The translations under genes and the position numbers were made by a program. The notes beneath the pieces were generated by a model, which worked only from the letters and a program-made list of their open reading frames with translations, was not told where the DNA came from and made no database searches. A DNA stretch of 21,740 nucleotides from VGEM01 sp033764265. Lineage in GTDB: Bacteria > Pseudomonadota > Alphaproteobacteria > Rhodospirillales > Rhodospirillaceae. Location of the stretch: positions 1 through 21,740 of the forward strand of contig JANRJB010000427.1 in the NCBI GenBank assembly GCA_033764265.1. Direction: 5' to 3'. Shown one piece after another: positions 12,862 through 20,583 of the stretch. The first letter of the stretch is position 1; the number at the start of each line of letters is the position of its first letter.

Positions 12862-14376
12862 ATGCGAACGATCATCGCCCGGACTCTCGGAGGCTGGCTT
12901 TGGCTTGCCGGCGCCTTCGCGCCAGCAATGGCCGCGCAAGAGCTGCGCATGGCCTTGATTTCCGCTCCGCCATCCCTGGGCAATCCGTTTGGCGCCGTGG
13001 GCCCGCCGTCAAGTTTTGTCTGGGACGCCCTGTTCGACCCGTTGGTCGCGCCGACCGACACCGGTGATCTTGCTCCGGCATTGGCCGAGCGATGGTCAGT
13101 CGAAGAGCCCACCCGGTGGCGGTTTCACATTCGCCGGGGCATCCAGTTCTCCAACGGCGAGCCGCTCGATGCCGACGCGGTCGCCGCGACCATCCGCTGG
13201 CTGATCGGTCCAGAGGGCCGGCGCCTGGTTGTGGGTTCCGAAGTCGCGGGAATTGCCAGCGTCGAAGTGGTCGATCCTTTCACGGTGGACATTCGCACCG
13301 CCGCGCCCGACGCGATCCTGCCGAAACGCCTGACGCCTGTGGCGATCGTTGCCCCGCGCGCGTGGGCCGAGCTCGGACCCGATGGGTTCGCGCAGACCCC
13401 GGTTGGTACCGGTCCGTTTCAGCTGCAGTCGTGGACCGCGGGCGGTCGCATCACGCTCGTCGCGGCGCCGACATCCTGGCGCAAGCCAAAGCTCGACCGC
13501 ATCACGTTCGTGGTGACGTCCGATCCGGTCGCACGCATACAGTCGTTGATGTCCGGCCAAATCGACGTGGCGGTCGCGCTGGGGCCTGAAAATGTCGCCG
13601 AACTCGAAGGCCGCGATTTCACGATCATCTCTTCGCCGACTCCGCAAGTCTATTCGATCGCTTTCAACGCGATCGGCAGGCCGCAGTCGATCATTGCCGA
13701 CGTGCGCGTCAGGCAAGCGATAAATTACGCCGTGAACAAGGACGCGATCACCGAAGTGATGATGCGCGGGCGCATGCGGCCCACCGGGCAGGGCGCCACG
13801 CCGATGACCTTCGGGTACGACCCCGAGATCAAACCGTATCCGTACGATCCGGATCGCGCGCGCGGCCTCCTGGTCGAAGCGGGGGTCAAGCCAGGCATCA
13901 GACTTGCGGCTGACATCGTGACCAACGGCCTTGCCGGCGGTCCGGAGTTCCTGGCTCTCGTGCAGCAAGACCTGGCCGCGGTTGGTCTCAATCTCGAGAT
14001 CCGGTCGGTCCCGTTCGCGGACTGGTTGCGAAAATATGTAGCCAATACTTTCGACGTGGAGTTGTTTGGCCTGTCTTGGAACGGCGCGCCCTATTACGAC
14101 TTGATTCGCTCTGCGTCGTATTTTTCGTGCCAGAAACCCGCGCCTTTTTTCTGCGACCCGGAAGCGATGCCCTTGTTCGACGCCGCGGCGGGTGAGTTCG
14201 ACGTGGATCGGCGCCGGGCTATTCTGCAGCGGTTGGCCCGCCGCCTGCACGAGACCGCCCCGGCGTTGTTTCTTTACGAAGTGACGGATCTGGCGGTTGT
14301 AAGCCCCCGGGTCGGCAACTTCCGCATCAGGACCCGCGTTCCGGTCTACGAAGAGTTGGTCATGACGGGAATGTGA
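12862..14376 (+). CDS. ABC transporter substrate-binding protein, peptide/nickel (SBP_bac_5) type, 504 aa
   Basis: A Sec signal peptide (about residues 1-24, ending AMA-A) is followed by the family 5 extracellular solute-binding fold. Recognisable pieces are LAPALAERWSVEEPTRWRFHIR, the signature IRRGIQFSNGEPLDADAVAATIRW, GTGPFQLQSW, the VRQAINYAVNKDAI segment, and the PYPYDPDRARGLLVEAG repeat typical of the DppA/OppA group. It should bind a small peptide, opine or metal chelate in the periplasm for an ABC importer. No permease or ATPase genes are adjacent, so it is an orphan here. An AGGAG lies ten bases before the ATG at 12862; a TTG at 12859 is better spaced from it and is an alternative start. 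Cys pair C418/C425 region (FSCQKPAPFFC) may form a disulfide. Confidence 0.93.
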   Translation: MRTIIARTLGGWLWLAGAFAPAMAAQELRMALISAPPSLGNPFGAVGPPSSFVWDALFDPLVAPTDTGDLAPALAERWSVEEPTRWRFHIRRGIQFSNGEPLDADAVAATIRWLIGPEGRRLVVGSEVAGIASVEVVDPFTVDIRTAAPDAILPKRLTPVAIVAPRAWAELGPDGFAQTPVGTGPFQLQSWTAGGRITLVAAPTSWRKPKLDRITFVVTSDPVARIQSLMSGQIDVAVALGPENVAELEGRDFTIISSPTPQVYSIAFNAIGRPQSIIADVRVRQAINYAVNKDAITEVMMRGRMRPTGQGATPMTFGYDPEIKPYPYDPDRARGLLVEAGVKPGIRLAADIVTNGLAGGPEFLALVQQDLAAVGLNLEIRSVPFADWLRKYVANTFDVELFGLSWNGAPYYDLIRSASYFSCQKPAPFFCDPEAMPLFDAAAGEFDVDRRRAILQRLARRLHETAPALFLYEVTDLAVVSPRVGNFRIRTRVPVYEELVMTGM

Positions 14377-14467
14377 ATTACCAGGGTGGTCGGTCAAACG
14401 CCTGCTTGCGTATTTCCTTCAACCGAAGATATTTCATTCCCCCACAAACCGAGGGGCAAATTAACTC

Positions 14468-15295
14468 ATGAGACGGACATTGGCTGTGGCCGGCATGGCC
14501 GTCCTCGCGGCGGCGGGTTGTTCGAGCGCGCGGCTCGCGTGGGCAGACGGTGAAGCGGCATCGGCCGGTGCCGCCGACCTTGCGGCGAGCACGGTTCAAC
14601 AGGTCGCACCGCCGCCCCCCGACCAAATTCCCGAGATCGACCCGCTGGCGCTTTACGGCGACGAGTTGGTCTTCGACATCTATCGCAAAAAATCCAAGAT
14701 CGGTCAGCACCGGGTGAATTTCGAGCGTGACGGCGAGCGGCTCACCGTTTCGGTCGAGATGCGCCTGGGCGTCGACTTCATGTTCTTCCGCGCTTACGAA
14801 TTCGAGTACGACGCCACCGAAATCTGGCAGGGCCGGGAACTCATCGCATCCACCTCGTATGTCGACGACAACGGCAAAAAGGTCACGGTTTCGGCACGTG
14901 CCGACGGCGATGTCTTCAAGATCGACGGCCCCCGCGGCGCCACGCTGGCCAGTTCGTGGGTTTTCCCCACAAACCACTGGCATCGTGGCCAGGTGAACTC
15001 GCGCATCATTCTGAACACCATCAATGGCCGCCTGACACGCGTGGAACCGGTCGCCAAGGGCATCGACCGTGTCGCGACCCTGCAGGGCGACGTCGACGCC
15101 GAGCACTTCCTTTACACCGGCGAACTGCGCGACACCGAGGTCTGGTACGATGCTGCCGGCCGCTGGGTAAAAATGGCGTTCAAAGCCAAGGACGGCTCCA
15201 CCATCGAATACCGGTGTCGTCAGTGCGGATTGGCGTCGCAGCAGGGCCAGGCCGTCGCCGAGTCGATCGAGCCCCAACCCACGTCGTCGCCGTGA
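14468..15295 (+). CDS. DUF6134-like exported protein, possible lipoprotein, 275 aa
   Basis: The N-terminus is a signal sequence with LAAAGC at residues 13-18, a weak lipobox, and an alternative signal peptidase I site at AWA-D (24-27). A low-complexity A/P/S linker (about 28-57) leads to a beta-rich domain beginning YGDELVFDIYRKKSKIGQHRV and ending in a RCRQCG pair (C230, C233 approximately). This resembles DUF6134, a family common in alphaproteobacteria, often near lipid-metabolism genes. The repeated antiparallel strands recall outer-membrane-lipid-binding beta barrels such as LolA/lipocalin-like folds (inference only). It begins 91 bp after the substrate-binding protein gene and ends 10 bp before the SDR gene, so it probably heads a three-gene operon. 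The ribosome-binding site is weak (GAGGGG 13 bases upstream). Confidence 0.75.
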   Translation: MRRTLAVAGMAVLAAAGCSSARLAWADGEAASAGAADLAASTVQQVAPPPPDQIPEIDPLALYGDELVFDIYRKKSKIGQHRVNFERDGERLTVSVEMRLGVDFMFFRAYEFEYDATEIWQGRELIASTSYVDDNGKKVTVSARADGDVFKIDGPRGATLASSWVFPTNHWHRGQVNSRIILNTINGRLTRVEPVAKGIDRVATLQGDVDAEHFLYTGELRDTEVWYDAAGRWVKMAFKAKDGSTIEYRCRQCGLASQQGQAVAESIEPQPTSSP

Positions 15296-15305
15296 CGGCG
15301 TGGTC

Positions 15306-16067
15306 ATGACCGGTCGGCTGTGGATTACCGGGTCGGGCAAAGGCATCGGCCGTGCGGTGGCGCGCGAGTATGCCGCCCGAGGCTGGCTGGTGGCGGCGAG
15401 CGCCCGCACCGGGGTTGACCTTGAAGCGCTCAAAGCCGAGGTCGAAGCCGCCAAGCTGCCCGGCCGCATCGTGCCGTACGTCAACGATGTCACCGACCAC
15501 GACGCCGTCAAACGCACGTTCAAGCAGATCGAGCACGATCACGGGCCGCTCGATCAGATCATCTTCAACGCCGGAACACACATCCCCACCGATCCCAAGA
15601 CCTTCGCCATCGAGCCCTACCGCACGCTGATGGAGGTCAACTTCATGGGCGCTGTGAACGGTTTGGCCGCCGTCGTGCCGACGCTGGTCGATCGCCGGCG
15701 CGGTCATGTCGCGGTCGTGTCTTCGGTCGCGGGCTATCGCGGTCTGCCGAATGCCGCGGCTTACGGCGCCACCAAAGCCGCCCTGATCAACATGTGCGAA
15801 TCTCTCAAGACCCAGTTGGACGGGATGGGGGTGACCATATCGGTGATCAATCCCGGCTTCGTGCGCACGCCGTTGACCGATAAGAACGAGTTTCCGATGC
15901 CGTTCCTGATGGAACCCGAAGACGCCGCGCGTGCGGTGTTCAACGGCATGGCGCGGCGCAAGTTCGAGATCGCGTTTCCGCTGCCGTTCGTGCTGATCCT
16001 GAAGCTTCTGCGCATGTTGCCGTACGCGCTGTATTTTCCCCTGGTGCGAAAGACCACCGGGGCATGA
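15306..16067 (+). CDS. Short-chain dehydrogenase/reductase (classical SDR), 253 aa
   Basis: This is an NAD(P)-dependent classical SDR. The cofactor motif is TGSGKGIG (residues 8-15), followed by NAG (88-90), the catalytic serine in VVSS (S139/S140), and the Y153-x3-K157 pair in AAYGATKAAL. PG at 183-184 and the following VRTPLT are typical. The C-terminus (residues 222-247, FPLPFVLILKLLRMLPYALYF) is hydrophobic and could anchor the protein to the membrane, which fits a lipid substrate. The start is ATG 15306; a GTG at 15300 is also in frame. The stop overlaps the next gene's ATG (ATGA). SDRs of this type accompany the DUF3833/CFA/DUF1365/FAD set in many proteobacteria, including the sigmaE-ChrR regulon of Rhodobacter. 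Confidence 0.93.
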   Translation: MTGRLWITGSGKGIGRAVAREYAARGWLVAASARTGVDLEALKAEVEAAKLPGRIVPYVNDVTDHDAVKRTFKQIEHDHGPLDQIIFNAGTHIPTDPKTFAIEPYRTLMEVNFMGAVNGLAAVVPTLVDRRRGHVAVVSSVAGYRGLPNAAAYGATKAALINMCESLKTQLDGMGVTISVINPGFVRTPLTDKNEFPMPFLMEPEDAARAVFNGMARRKFEIAFPLPFVLILKLLRMLPYALYFPLVRKTTGA

Positions 16068-16507
16068 GCGAGCCGACGATTGCCGCGTCCGCCGATGCCT
16101 ACATCGCGTTCTACGAGGGGCTGTCCCGCGCGTCCGTCGTTGCGCTGGACACGGTCGCGGCCGATGACATCGTATTCACGGACCCGTTCAACCAAGTCCA
16201 TGGGCGCGACCGCTACGCCGCGCTGCTCTTGAAGATGTTCGACGCCGTGCCCGACATCCGCTTCGCCGTGTCGCATCGGGCTTTCGCCGGCGACACGTGC
16301 TTCATCCGCTGGCGGTCGGCCGGTACCTTGAAAGCCCTGGGGGGCGCGCCGTGGGTGGTTGAGGGGATGAGCGAGTTGCGCTTCGCGCCCGATGGCCGGG
16401 TGCGCGAGCACATCGACCACTGGGACGCAGCCGCGCAGTTCTACGAAAGGCTTCCCGTAATCGGCGCGGTCTTGCGCCTTATTCGGCGGCGCGTTTCAGC
16501 TCATTGA
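16064..16507 (+). CDS. SnoaL-like/NTF2-fold protein, 147 aa
   Basis: The sequence has the NTF2-like pattern: an N-terminal helix (AYIAFYEGLS), the ADDIVFTDPFNQVHGRDRYAALL loop-helix, a VSHRAFAGDTCFIRWRSAGTL strand pair, and EGMSELRFAPDGRVREHIDHWDAA. The HIDHWD segment marks the pocket end in many SnoaL-like proteins. No signal peptide is present. The ATG overlaps the SDR stop by four bases (ATGA), a sign of translational coupling. The gene's 3' end overlaps the convergent DUF3833 gene by 29 bp. Family members linked to SDR and DUF3833 genes belong to the same stress-lipid locus. The substrate is unknown. Confidence 0.9.
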   Translation: MSEPTIAASADAYIAFYEGLSRASVVALDTVAADDIVFTDPFNQVHGRDRYAALLLKMFDAVPDIRFAVSHRAFAGDTCFIRWRSAGTLKALGGAPWVVEGMSELRFAPDGRVREHIDHWDAAAQFYERLPVIGAVLRLIRRRVSAH

Positions 16508-17078
16508 TGGCGGCGGCGGACTGTTCGACACGTCGGAATGCCAGAGTGACGGTGCCGATATGGAAACCCCATTTCGATACTGTGGCACGGTTGAGCAGCA
16601 CCCCGTCGGGCTGCAGAAACATCCAGTCGTCGAAGTGCACGCGCCAGGTGCCGTCGCCGACCTTGAGGTCCATATCGTAAGACCAGCTCAGTGCGTTACC
16701 GAAGCTCTTGCCTAGTGCCGTGCCGATCACGTCGCCGGCGGTGCCGGTGTAGGTGTTGTCGTCCTGCTTGGTGATGGTCCAAACACGGCGATCCTTTTCG
16801 CCGTCTGAGTAGACGAAGCGTTCGTCGAGCACCAGTTTCTCGCCGTCCCAGGTGCCGTTGATATCGACCACGAACTGCCGGCGCAGGTTGCCGAAGCGGT
16901 CTTCGAACATGCCCCACGCCTTCGTGCTGCCCGAGAAGTAGCTCTCGAGCACGAAGCGCGGTTCCTTGCCTGCGAAGTCTTCCGGTTTCATGGTTCCCGT
17001 GCACGCCGATACGGCAAATGCCGCCATTGCCACGGCGGCCAGCTTCTTAAACCTAGGCACCAACGCTTCGTACACCAT
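16479..17078 (-). CDS. DUF3833 family lipoprotein, 199 aa
   Basis: A lipoprotein signal with lipobox VSAC (C26) precedes a beta-rich domain. DUF3833 hallmarks are FAGKEPRFVLESYFSGSTKAWGMFEDRFG, FVVDINGTWDG, FVYSDGEKDRRVWTI and DDWMFLQPDGVLLNRATVSKWGFHIGTVTLAF. The protein is expected at the outer or inner membrane, facing the periplasm; no reaction is known. DUF3833 genes occur with CFA-like, DUF1365 and FAD-oxidoreductase genes. A GGAG nine bases upstream supports the ATG at 17078, which lies 23 bp after the MFS stop. Its last 29 bp overlap the convergent SnoaL-like gene, so transcripts would be antisense there. Confidence 0.93.
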   Translation of the reverse strand: MVYEALVPRFKKLAAVAMAAFAVSACTGTMKPEDFAGKEPRFVLESYFSGSTKAWGMFEDRFGNLRRQFVVDINGTWDGEKLVLDERFVYSDGEKDRRVWTITKQDDNTYTGTAGDVIGTALGKSFGNALSWSYDMDLKVGDGTWRVHFDDWMFLQPDGVLLNRATVSKWGFHIGTVTLAFRRVEQSAAAINELKRAAE

Positions 17079-17101
17079 CGTGCTGCGCTCCGGTCTGAGG
17101 G

Positions 17102-18457
17102 TCAGTCCCGCCGCGACAGCGCCTCCAGCCGCAACCTGATCACGCGTTGGCGCTCTGCCGTGATCGGGAACGACCAGACAATGCTAATGGCCACTGCCTT
17201 CAGTACGACAGGGACCGCGGCATAGATCACCCCCAGAGCGGTCAGGCCCGCTTCGGAGCTGCCGCCCTGGGGATCGAAGCCAAAGGCCGCCAGCGTGGGG
17301 AAGGCGATCCCGACGGCTGCGGCCAAGGCCAGCTTGGTCGCCATGCCCCACAGCGCGAAAAACAGCCCGGCACGGTGCCGCCGCGTGCGCAGGGTGTCGA
17401 AATCAACCACATCCGCCTGGAGGGCAGGGGGGATGGCCAGGTCGGCCCCCAGGCCGATCCCGGTGATCACGCACACCAGGCCGAACGCCCAGACCTCGCC
17501 GGGGGCTATCACCGGCACGAAGGCGAACGCGGCGCAGGTCAGGATCATCGACCAGCACCAGGTGCGGTGTTTGCCAATACGCCGGCTGAGCGCCAGCCAC
17601 GCCGGTATGGCCGCAACGGCGAACAGGAAGTAGACCAGAATCAGCACGCCGCGCTCGGTCTGATCTGCCAGCAGCCGATGTTCCAGGTACAGCAGAAACA
17701 GCGTGGAGGGGATGCCATTGGCCAGCCCATTGATGAACCAAGCCGACAACAGCCGCACAAATGGCCGATTACCGGCCACCGCCTGGGCGGTATCGCGCAG
17801 TACCGTCAGTGGCGGACGCCCCGTAGAACTGTCCTGATCGGCGCGCGGCGGCAGCAGGTCGGGCACGCGCAGAAGGGTCAGGAGAATGAACGGCCCGCCC
17901 AGGATCACGGCCATCCAGCTGATGATGGCCAACGCATCGCGTTCGCTCAGGCCGGCGCCTGCTGCCCACACCGGAATGGTGCCGGCGGCGAATATTCCGA
18001 ACACCATGACGCCTTCGCGCGCCGAGGTAATTCGGGCCCGCTCGTGGTAGTCGCCCGACAATTCGGCGCCCCAGGCGGTATAGGGCACGTTGATCATGGT
18101 CCAGCCGAGATAAAGCAGCACCGACCACAGCAGGACATAGCCGGCAGTGACACCCACCGGCGGCTGAAACAGCTGAATCAGAGACCAGCCGCCCAGTAGA
18201 GCGCCGCCCACCATCCACGGCTTGCGCCGTCCCCAGCGCGTGCGCCACCGATCGCTCAGTGCCCCGACCAGCGGGTCGGTAATGACGTCCGAGGCGCGAG
18301 CAACCAGCAGGGCCGTCCCGGCCGCCGCCAACCCCAACTCGGTGCCGTAGAGGCTGGGCAGGAACACCGCCGCCGGAATAGTCGGCATGGCCAGCGCGAA
18401 GCCGGGCAGGGCGTAAGCGGCGAGCGTGGGTCCGGAAAGCCGGCGGGCGTCGGTCAT
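17102..18457 (-). CDS. GPH/MFS_2-type membrane transporter, 451 aa
   Basis: The protein has about 12 transmembrane helices and the signature of the glycoside-pentoside-hexuronide:cation symporter group: DVITDPLVGALSDRWRTRWGRRKPWMVGG after helix 2, and GWTMINVPYTAWGAELS after helix 4. MelB-like cation-coupled transporters in this family carry sugars, but members in DUF3833/CFA/DUF1365 loci may instead move lipids or other substrates (inference). A related MFS gene sits in the Rhodobacter ChrR-regulated cluster. No strong ribosome-binding site is seen before the ATG at 18457. An ACGCCG-N5-CGGCGT hairpin lies at 18467-18483 just upstream and may affect translation. The gap to the CFA-like gene is 70 bp. 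Confidence 0.92.
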   Translation of the reverse strand: MTDARRLSGPTLAAYALPGFALAMPTIPAAVFLPSLYGTELGLAAAGTALLVARASDVITDPLVGALSDRWRTRWGRRKPWMVGGALLGGWSLIQLFQPPVGVTAGYVLLWSVLLYLGWTMINVPYTAWGAELSGDYHERARITSAREGVMVFGIFAAGTIPVWAAGAGLSERDALAIISWMAVILGGPFILLTLLRVPDLLPPRADQDSSTGRPPLTVLRDTAQAVAGNRPFVRLLSAWFINGLANGIPSTLFLLYLEHRLLADQTERGVLILVYFLFAVAAIPAWLALSRRIGKHRTWCWSMILTCAAFAFVPVIAPGEVWAFGLVCVITGIGLGADLAIPPALQADVVDFDTLRTRRHRAGLFFALWGMATKLALAAAVGIAFPTLAAFGFDPQGGSSEAGLTALGVIYAAVPVVLKAVAISIVWSFPITAERQRVIRLRLEALSRRD

Positions 18458-18527
18458 GATGTGCTTACGCCGCGATCCGGCGTGCAGACCAGGTGTTCAC
18501 GCGATTGTGGCCGGAGCGGCGCGGTCT

Positions 18528-19781
18528 CTATGATCGCACGACCTTGAACTGGCCGACATCAATGCTGCGGGCGCGAAAGCCACCCTCGCAATATGCCAGG
18601 TACATTTCCCACATCCGCCGGAATCGGTCGTCGAAGCCCAGAGGTTGGATGGCGTGCCACTTGTCCAGAAAGCGGTCGCGCCAGATGCGCAAGGTTTGCG
18701 CATAGCTGGGACCGAACATGGTCGCGTCGGCCAAGTTCAGCTTGGCGGCCTGTACCTGGCTTTTCAGCGCCGTCACCGAAGGCAGCATGCCGCCGGGGAA
18801 AATATAGCGCTGAATGAAGTCCGCACCCTTGCGGTAACTATCGAAACGCTTTTCGTCGATGGTGATGATCTGCAAGGCGGCGCTGCCGCCGGCGACCAGG
18901 CGTTCGCGGATCATGTTGAAGTAGCGCGGCCAGTGTTCTTCGCCAACCGCCTCAAACATCTCGATCGACGCGATGCGATCAAACGACCCGCCCGTGTCGC
19001 GGTAATCCTGCAGACGAAAATCCACCTTGTCGGACAGTCCGGCCTTTTGCAGCCGCGCGGAAGCGTACTTCAGTTGCTCCTGCGACAGCGTCAGCCCGGT
19101 CACGCGGCAACCGTAGGTTTTCACCGCGTACTCGGCGAAACCGCCCCAGCCGAAGCCGACCTCGAGCAGGTGATGCTCGGGTTTCAGATCCAGCATCGCG
19201 GCGATGCGCCGGTACTTCTCGATCTGGGCGTCTGGTAAGGGTTGGTTGGACTCCGTGAAATAGGCCGAGGAATAGGTCATCGTCGGGTCGAGCCATTGGG
19301 CATAGAAGTCGTTGCCCAGGTCGTAATGGGCTGCGATGTTTTTGCGGGCGCCACGTCGGGTGTTGGGCCGCAGCAAATGGCCGATACGGTGGCGGATCTT
19401 GTGGAACAGGTTCTGCATCGCACCGGCATTCCACGAGTCCATGTTCAACGCCGCAAGCTCGATTACGTCGCTGAGTTCCGGGCTATCCCAGTCGCCATCC
19501 AGGTAGGCCTCGACGAAACCGAAATCGCCTTGGGCCATGAACCGTCGCAACGCGCGCCAGTTGCGCACGTGGATCACCGCGTGGGGGCCCGCTTCGGTGT
19601 TGCTCGACAGTTCGTATTCCGTGCCGTCGGGCATCACCAATGTCAGCCGCCCGGCCGTCAACCGCGACACGACGCTGAGGAATTTCTGAATCAGAATATT
19701 GCCGCGCCGGTGCGCCGGTTCGCCGGCATTGGCGACCACGCTCCGCACAGGTTCACCCACGGTTACGGACTCATCAGACAT
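18528..19781 (-). CDS. Cyclopropane-fatty-acid synthase-like SAM methyltransferase, 417 aa
   Basis: The protein has a CFA-synthase N-terminal domain and a class I SAM methyltransferase domain. Visible are AAHYDLGNDFY (150-160), the SAM motif LLEVGFGWGGFAEYA (205-219), GLTLSQEQL, EMFEAVGEEHW (274-284), and FIQRYIFPGGMLPS (322-335). Enzymes of this family methylate the double bond of unsaturated phospholipid acyl chains, giving cyclopropane, methyl-branched or furan-fatty-acid precursors. In canonical Cfa the M-x-Y-S-C-A-Y segment holds a conserved Cys (E. coli C139); here it is MTYSSAY, with S172 in its place. I chose ATG 19781, with AGGTGAG about six bases upstream, over a longer reading from 19823. 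The DUF1365 and FAD genes precede it in one operon. Confidence 0.94.
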   Translation of the reverse strand: MSDESVTVGEPVRSVVANAGEPAHRRGNILIQKFLSVVSRLTAGRLTLVMPDGTEYELSSNTEAGPHAVIHVRNWRALRRFMAQGDFGFVEAYLDGDWDSPELSDVIELAALNMDSWNAGAMQNLFHKIRHRIGHLLRPNTRRGARKNIAAHYDLGNDFYAQWLDPTMTYSSAYFTESNQPLPDAQIEKYRRIAAMLDLKPEHHLLEVGFGWGGFAEYAVKTYGCRVTGLTLSQEQLKYASARLQKAGLSDKVDFRLQDYRDTGGSFDRIASIEMFEAVGEEHWPRYFNMIRERLVAGGSAALQIITIDEKRFDSYRKGADFIQRYIFPGGMLPSVTALKSQVQAAKLNLADATMFGPSYAQTLRIWRDRFLDKWHAIQPLGFDDRFRRMWEMYLAYCEGGFRARSIDVGQFKVVRS

Positions 19782-19806
19782 CGAACACTCACCTGAACAA
19801 CCAAGC

Positions 19807-20583
19807 TCACGCGCGCACCACACTGACCGGTTCCGCCGGTGGCGGAGGCCGGCGCACTAGCGGCACGCCCTTCAACCATAGTTTTAGTGCCTCCCAATGG
19901 ATTCCGCCAATGACCTTCAATGTCAGCAGCGGGAACGACGCCACCAGGCGCCGCAGGGCCTGCGCACTCAGCGCGATGCGGGTGCCCGAGAACGAAGCGA
20001 ACAAAAGCGCGCCGTCGCAATCGGTTTCGTTGATAGCCATCGCCACAGTCTCGCCCGGCGGCCGGACCCGGAAGTGGTAGGTCATCGCCATTTCGATGAA
20101 CGGTGAGACATACAGATTTTTCCCGCAACTCTGGCGGATCACTTCCGCTCCCGGATCGGCAACAGGGATCAGGTAGCTGTGGCGTTGATGGAAGGTGTTG
20201 TTGACCTGATACAGGATTGCCGACAGTTCGCCGCTGCGGCGATAGCAGAAGTACACGCTGAGCGGATTGAAGGCGTAACCGAAGATGCGCGGATAGCACA
20301 GCAGGCGGATCGGCCCACCGTCCGCGTCGATCCCCGCGGCGGCCAGTTGGCGTTCCACCCAGGCTTTGAGCGGCGCAGCCTCGCCCGGACCGTGGTCGCG
20401 GTCGAAAAAACTGATCGGTCGCCATCGATTGTGGCCGAAGCCCGATACTTCGCGGTCCAGGCGCGGCAATTCATCAAGGTCGAGCAGCATCGAGAACACG
20501 CGGTAGCTCAATCGATGTTTGCGCGGCCGAACGCGGCGATGCATTACCGTGCCGGCGTAGAAACATGATGCGTACCCGGTCAC
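19807..20583 (-). CDS. DUF1365 family protein, 258 aa
   Basis: DUF1365 proteins are found almost always beside CFA-like and FAD-oxidoreductase genes; no reaction is known. The hallmarks here are FYAGTVMHRRVRPRKHRLSYRVF at the N-terminus, LDLDELPRL, GFGHNRWRPISFFDRDHGPG, IRLLCYPRIFGYAFNPLSVYFCY, and VSPFIEMAMTYHFRVRPPGE. The start is probably GTG at 20583, whose GTGA overlaps the TGA of the upstream FAD gene (20582-20580), so translation is likely coupled. A purine-rich AGGTGG lies just upstream. A longer ATG-type reading to 20640 would overlap the FAD gene by 61 bp and lacks family similarity. It is followed 25 bp later by the CFA-like gene. Confidence 0.93.
   Translation of the reverse strand: MTGYASCFYAGTVMHRRVRPRKHRLSYRVFSMLLDLDELPRLDREVSGFGHNRWRPISFFDRDHGPGEAAPLKAWVERQLAAAGIDADGGPIRLLCYPRIFGYAFNPLSVYFCYRRSGELSAILYQVNNTFHQRHSYLIPVADPGAEVIRQSCGKNLYVSPFIEMAMTYHFRVRPPGETVAMAINETDCDGALLFASFSGTRIALSAQALRRLVASFPLLTLKVIGGIHWEALKLWLKGVPLVRRPPPPAEPVSVVRA

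Noticed and set aside
12186..14393. The 12-mer CAGGGTGGTCGG occurs near 12186 and again near 14384, flanking the DUF2237 and substrate-binding protein genes, which could suggest direct repeats of an insertion.
   Set aside because: In a window of this size several 12-mer repeats are expected by chance, the flanking bases differ, and neither gene is a mobility gene.
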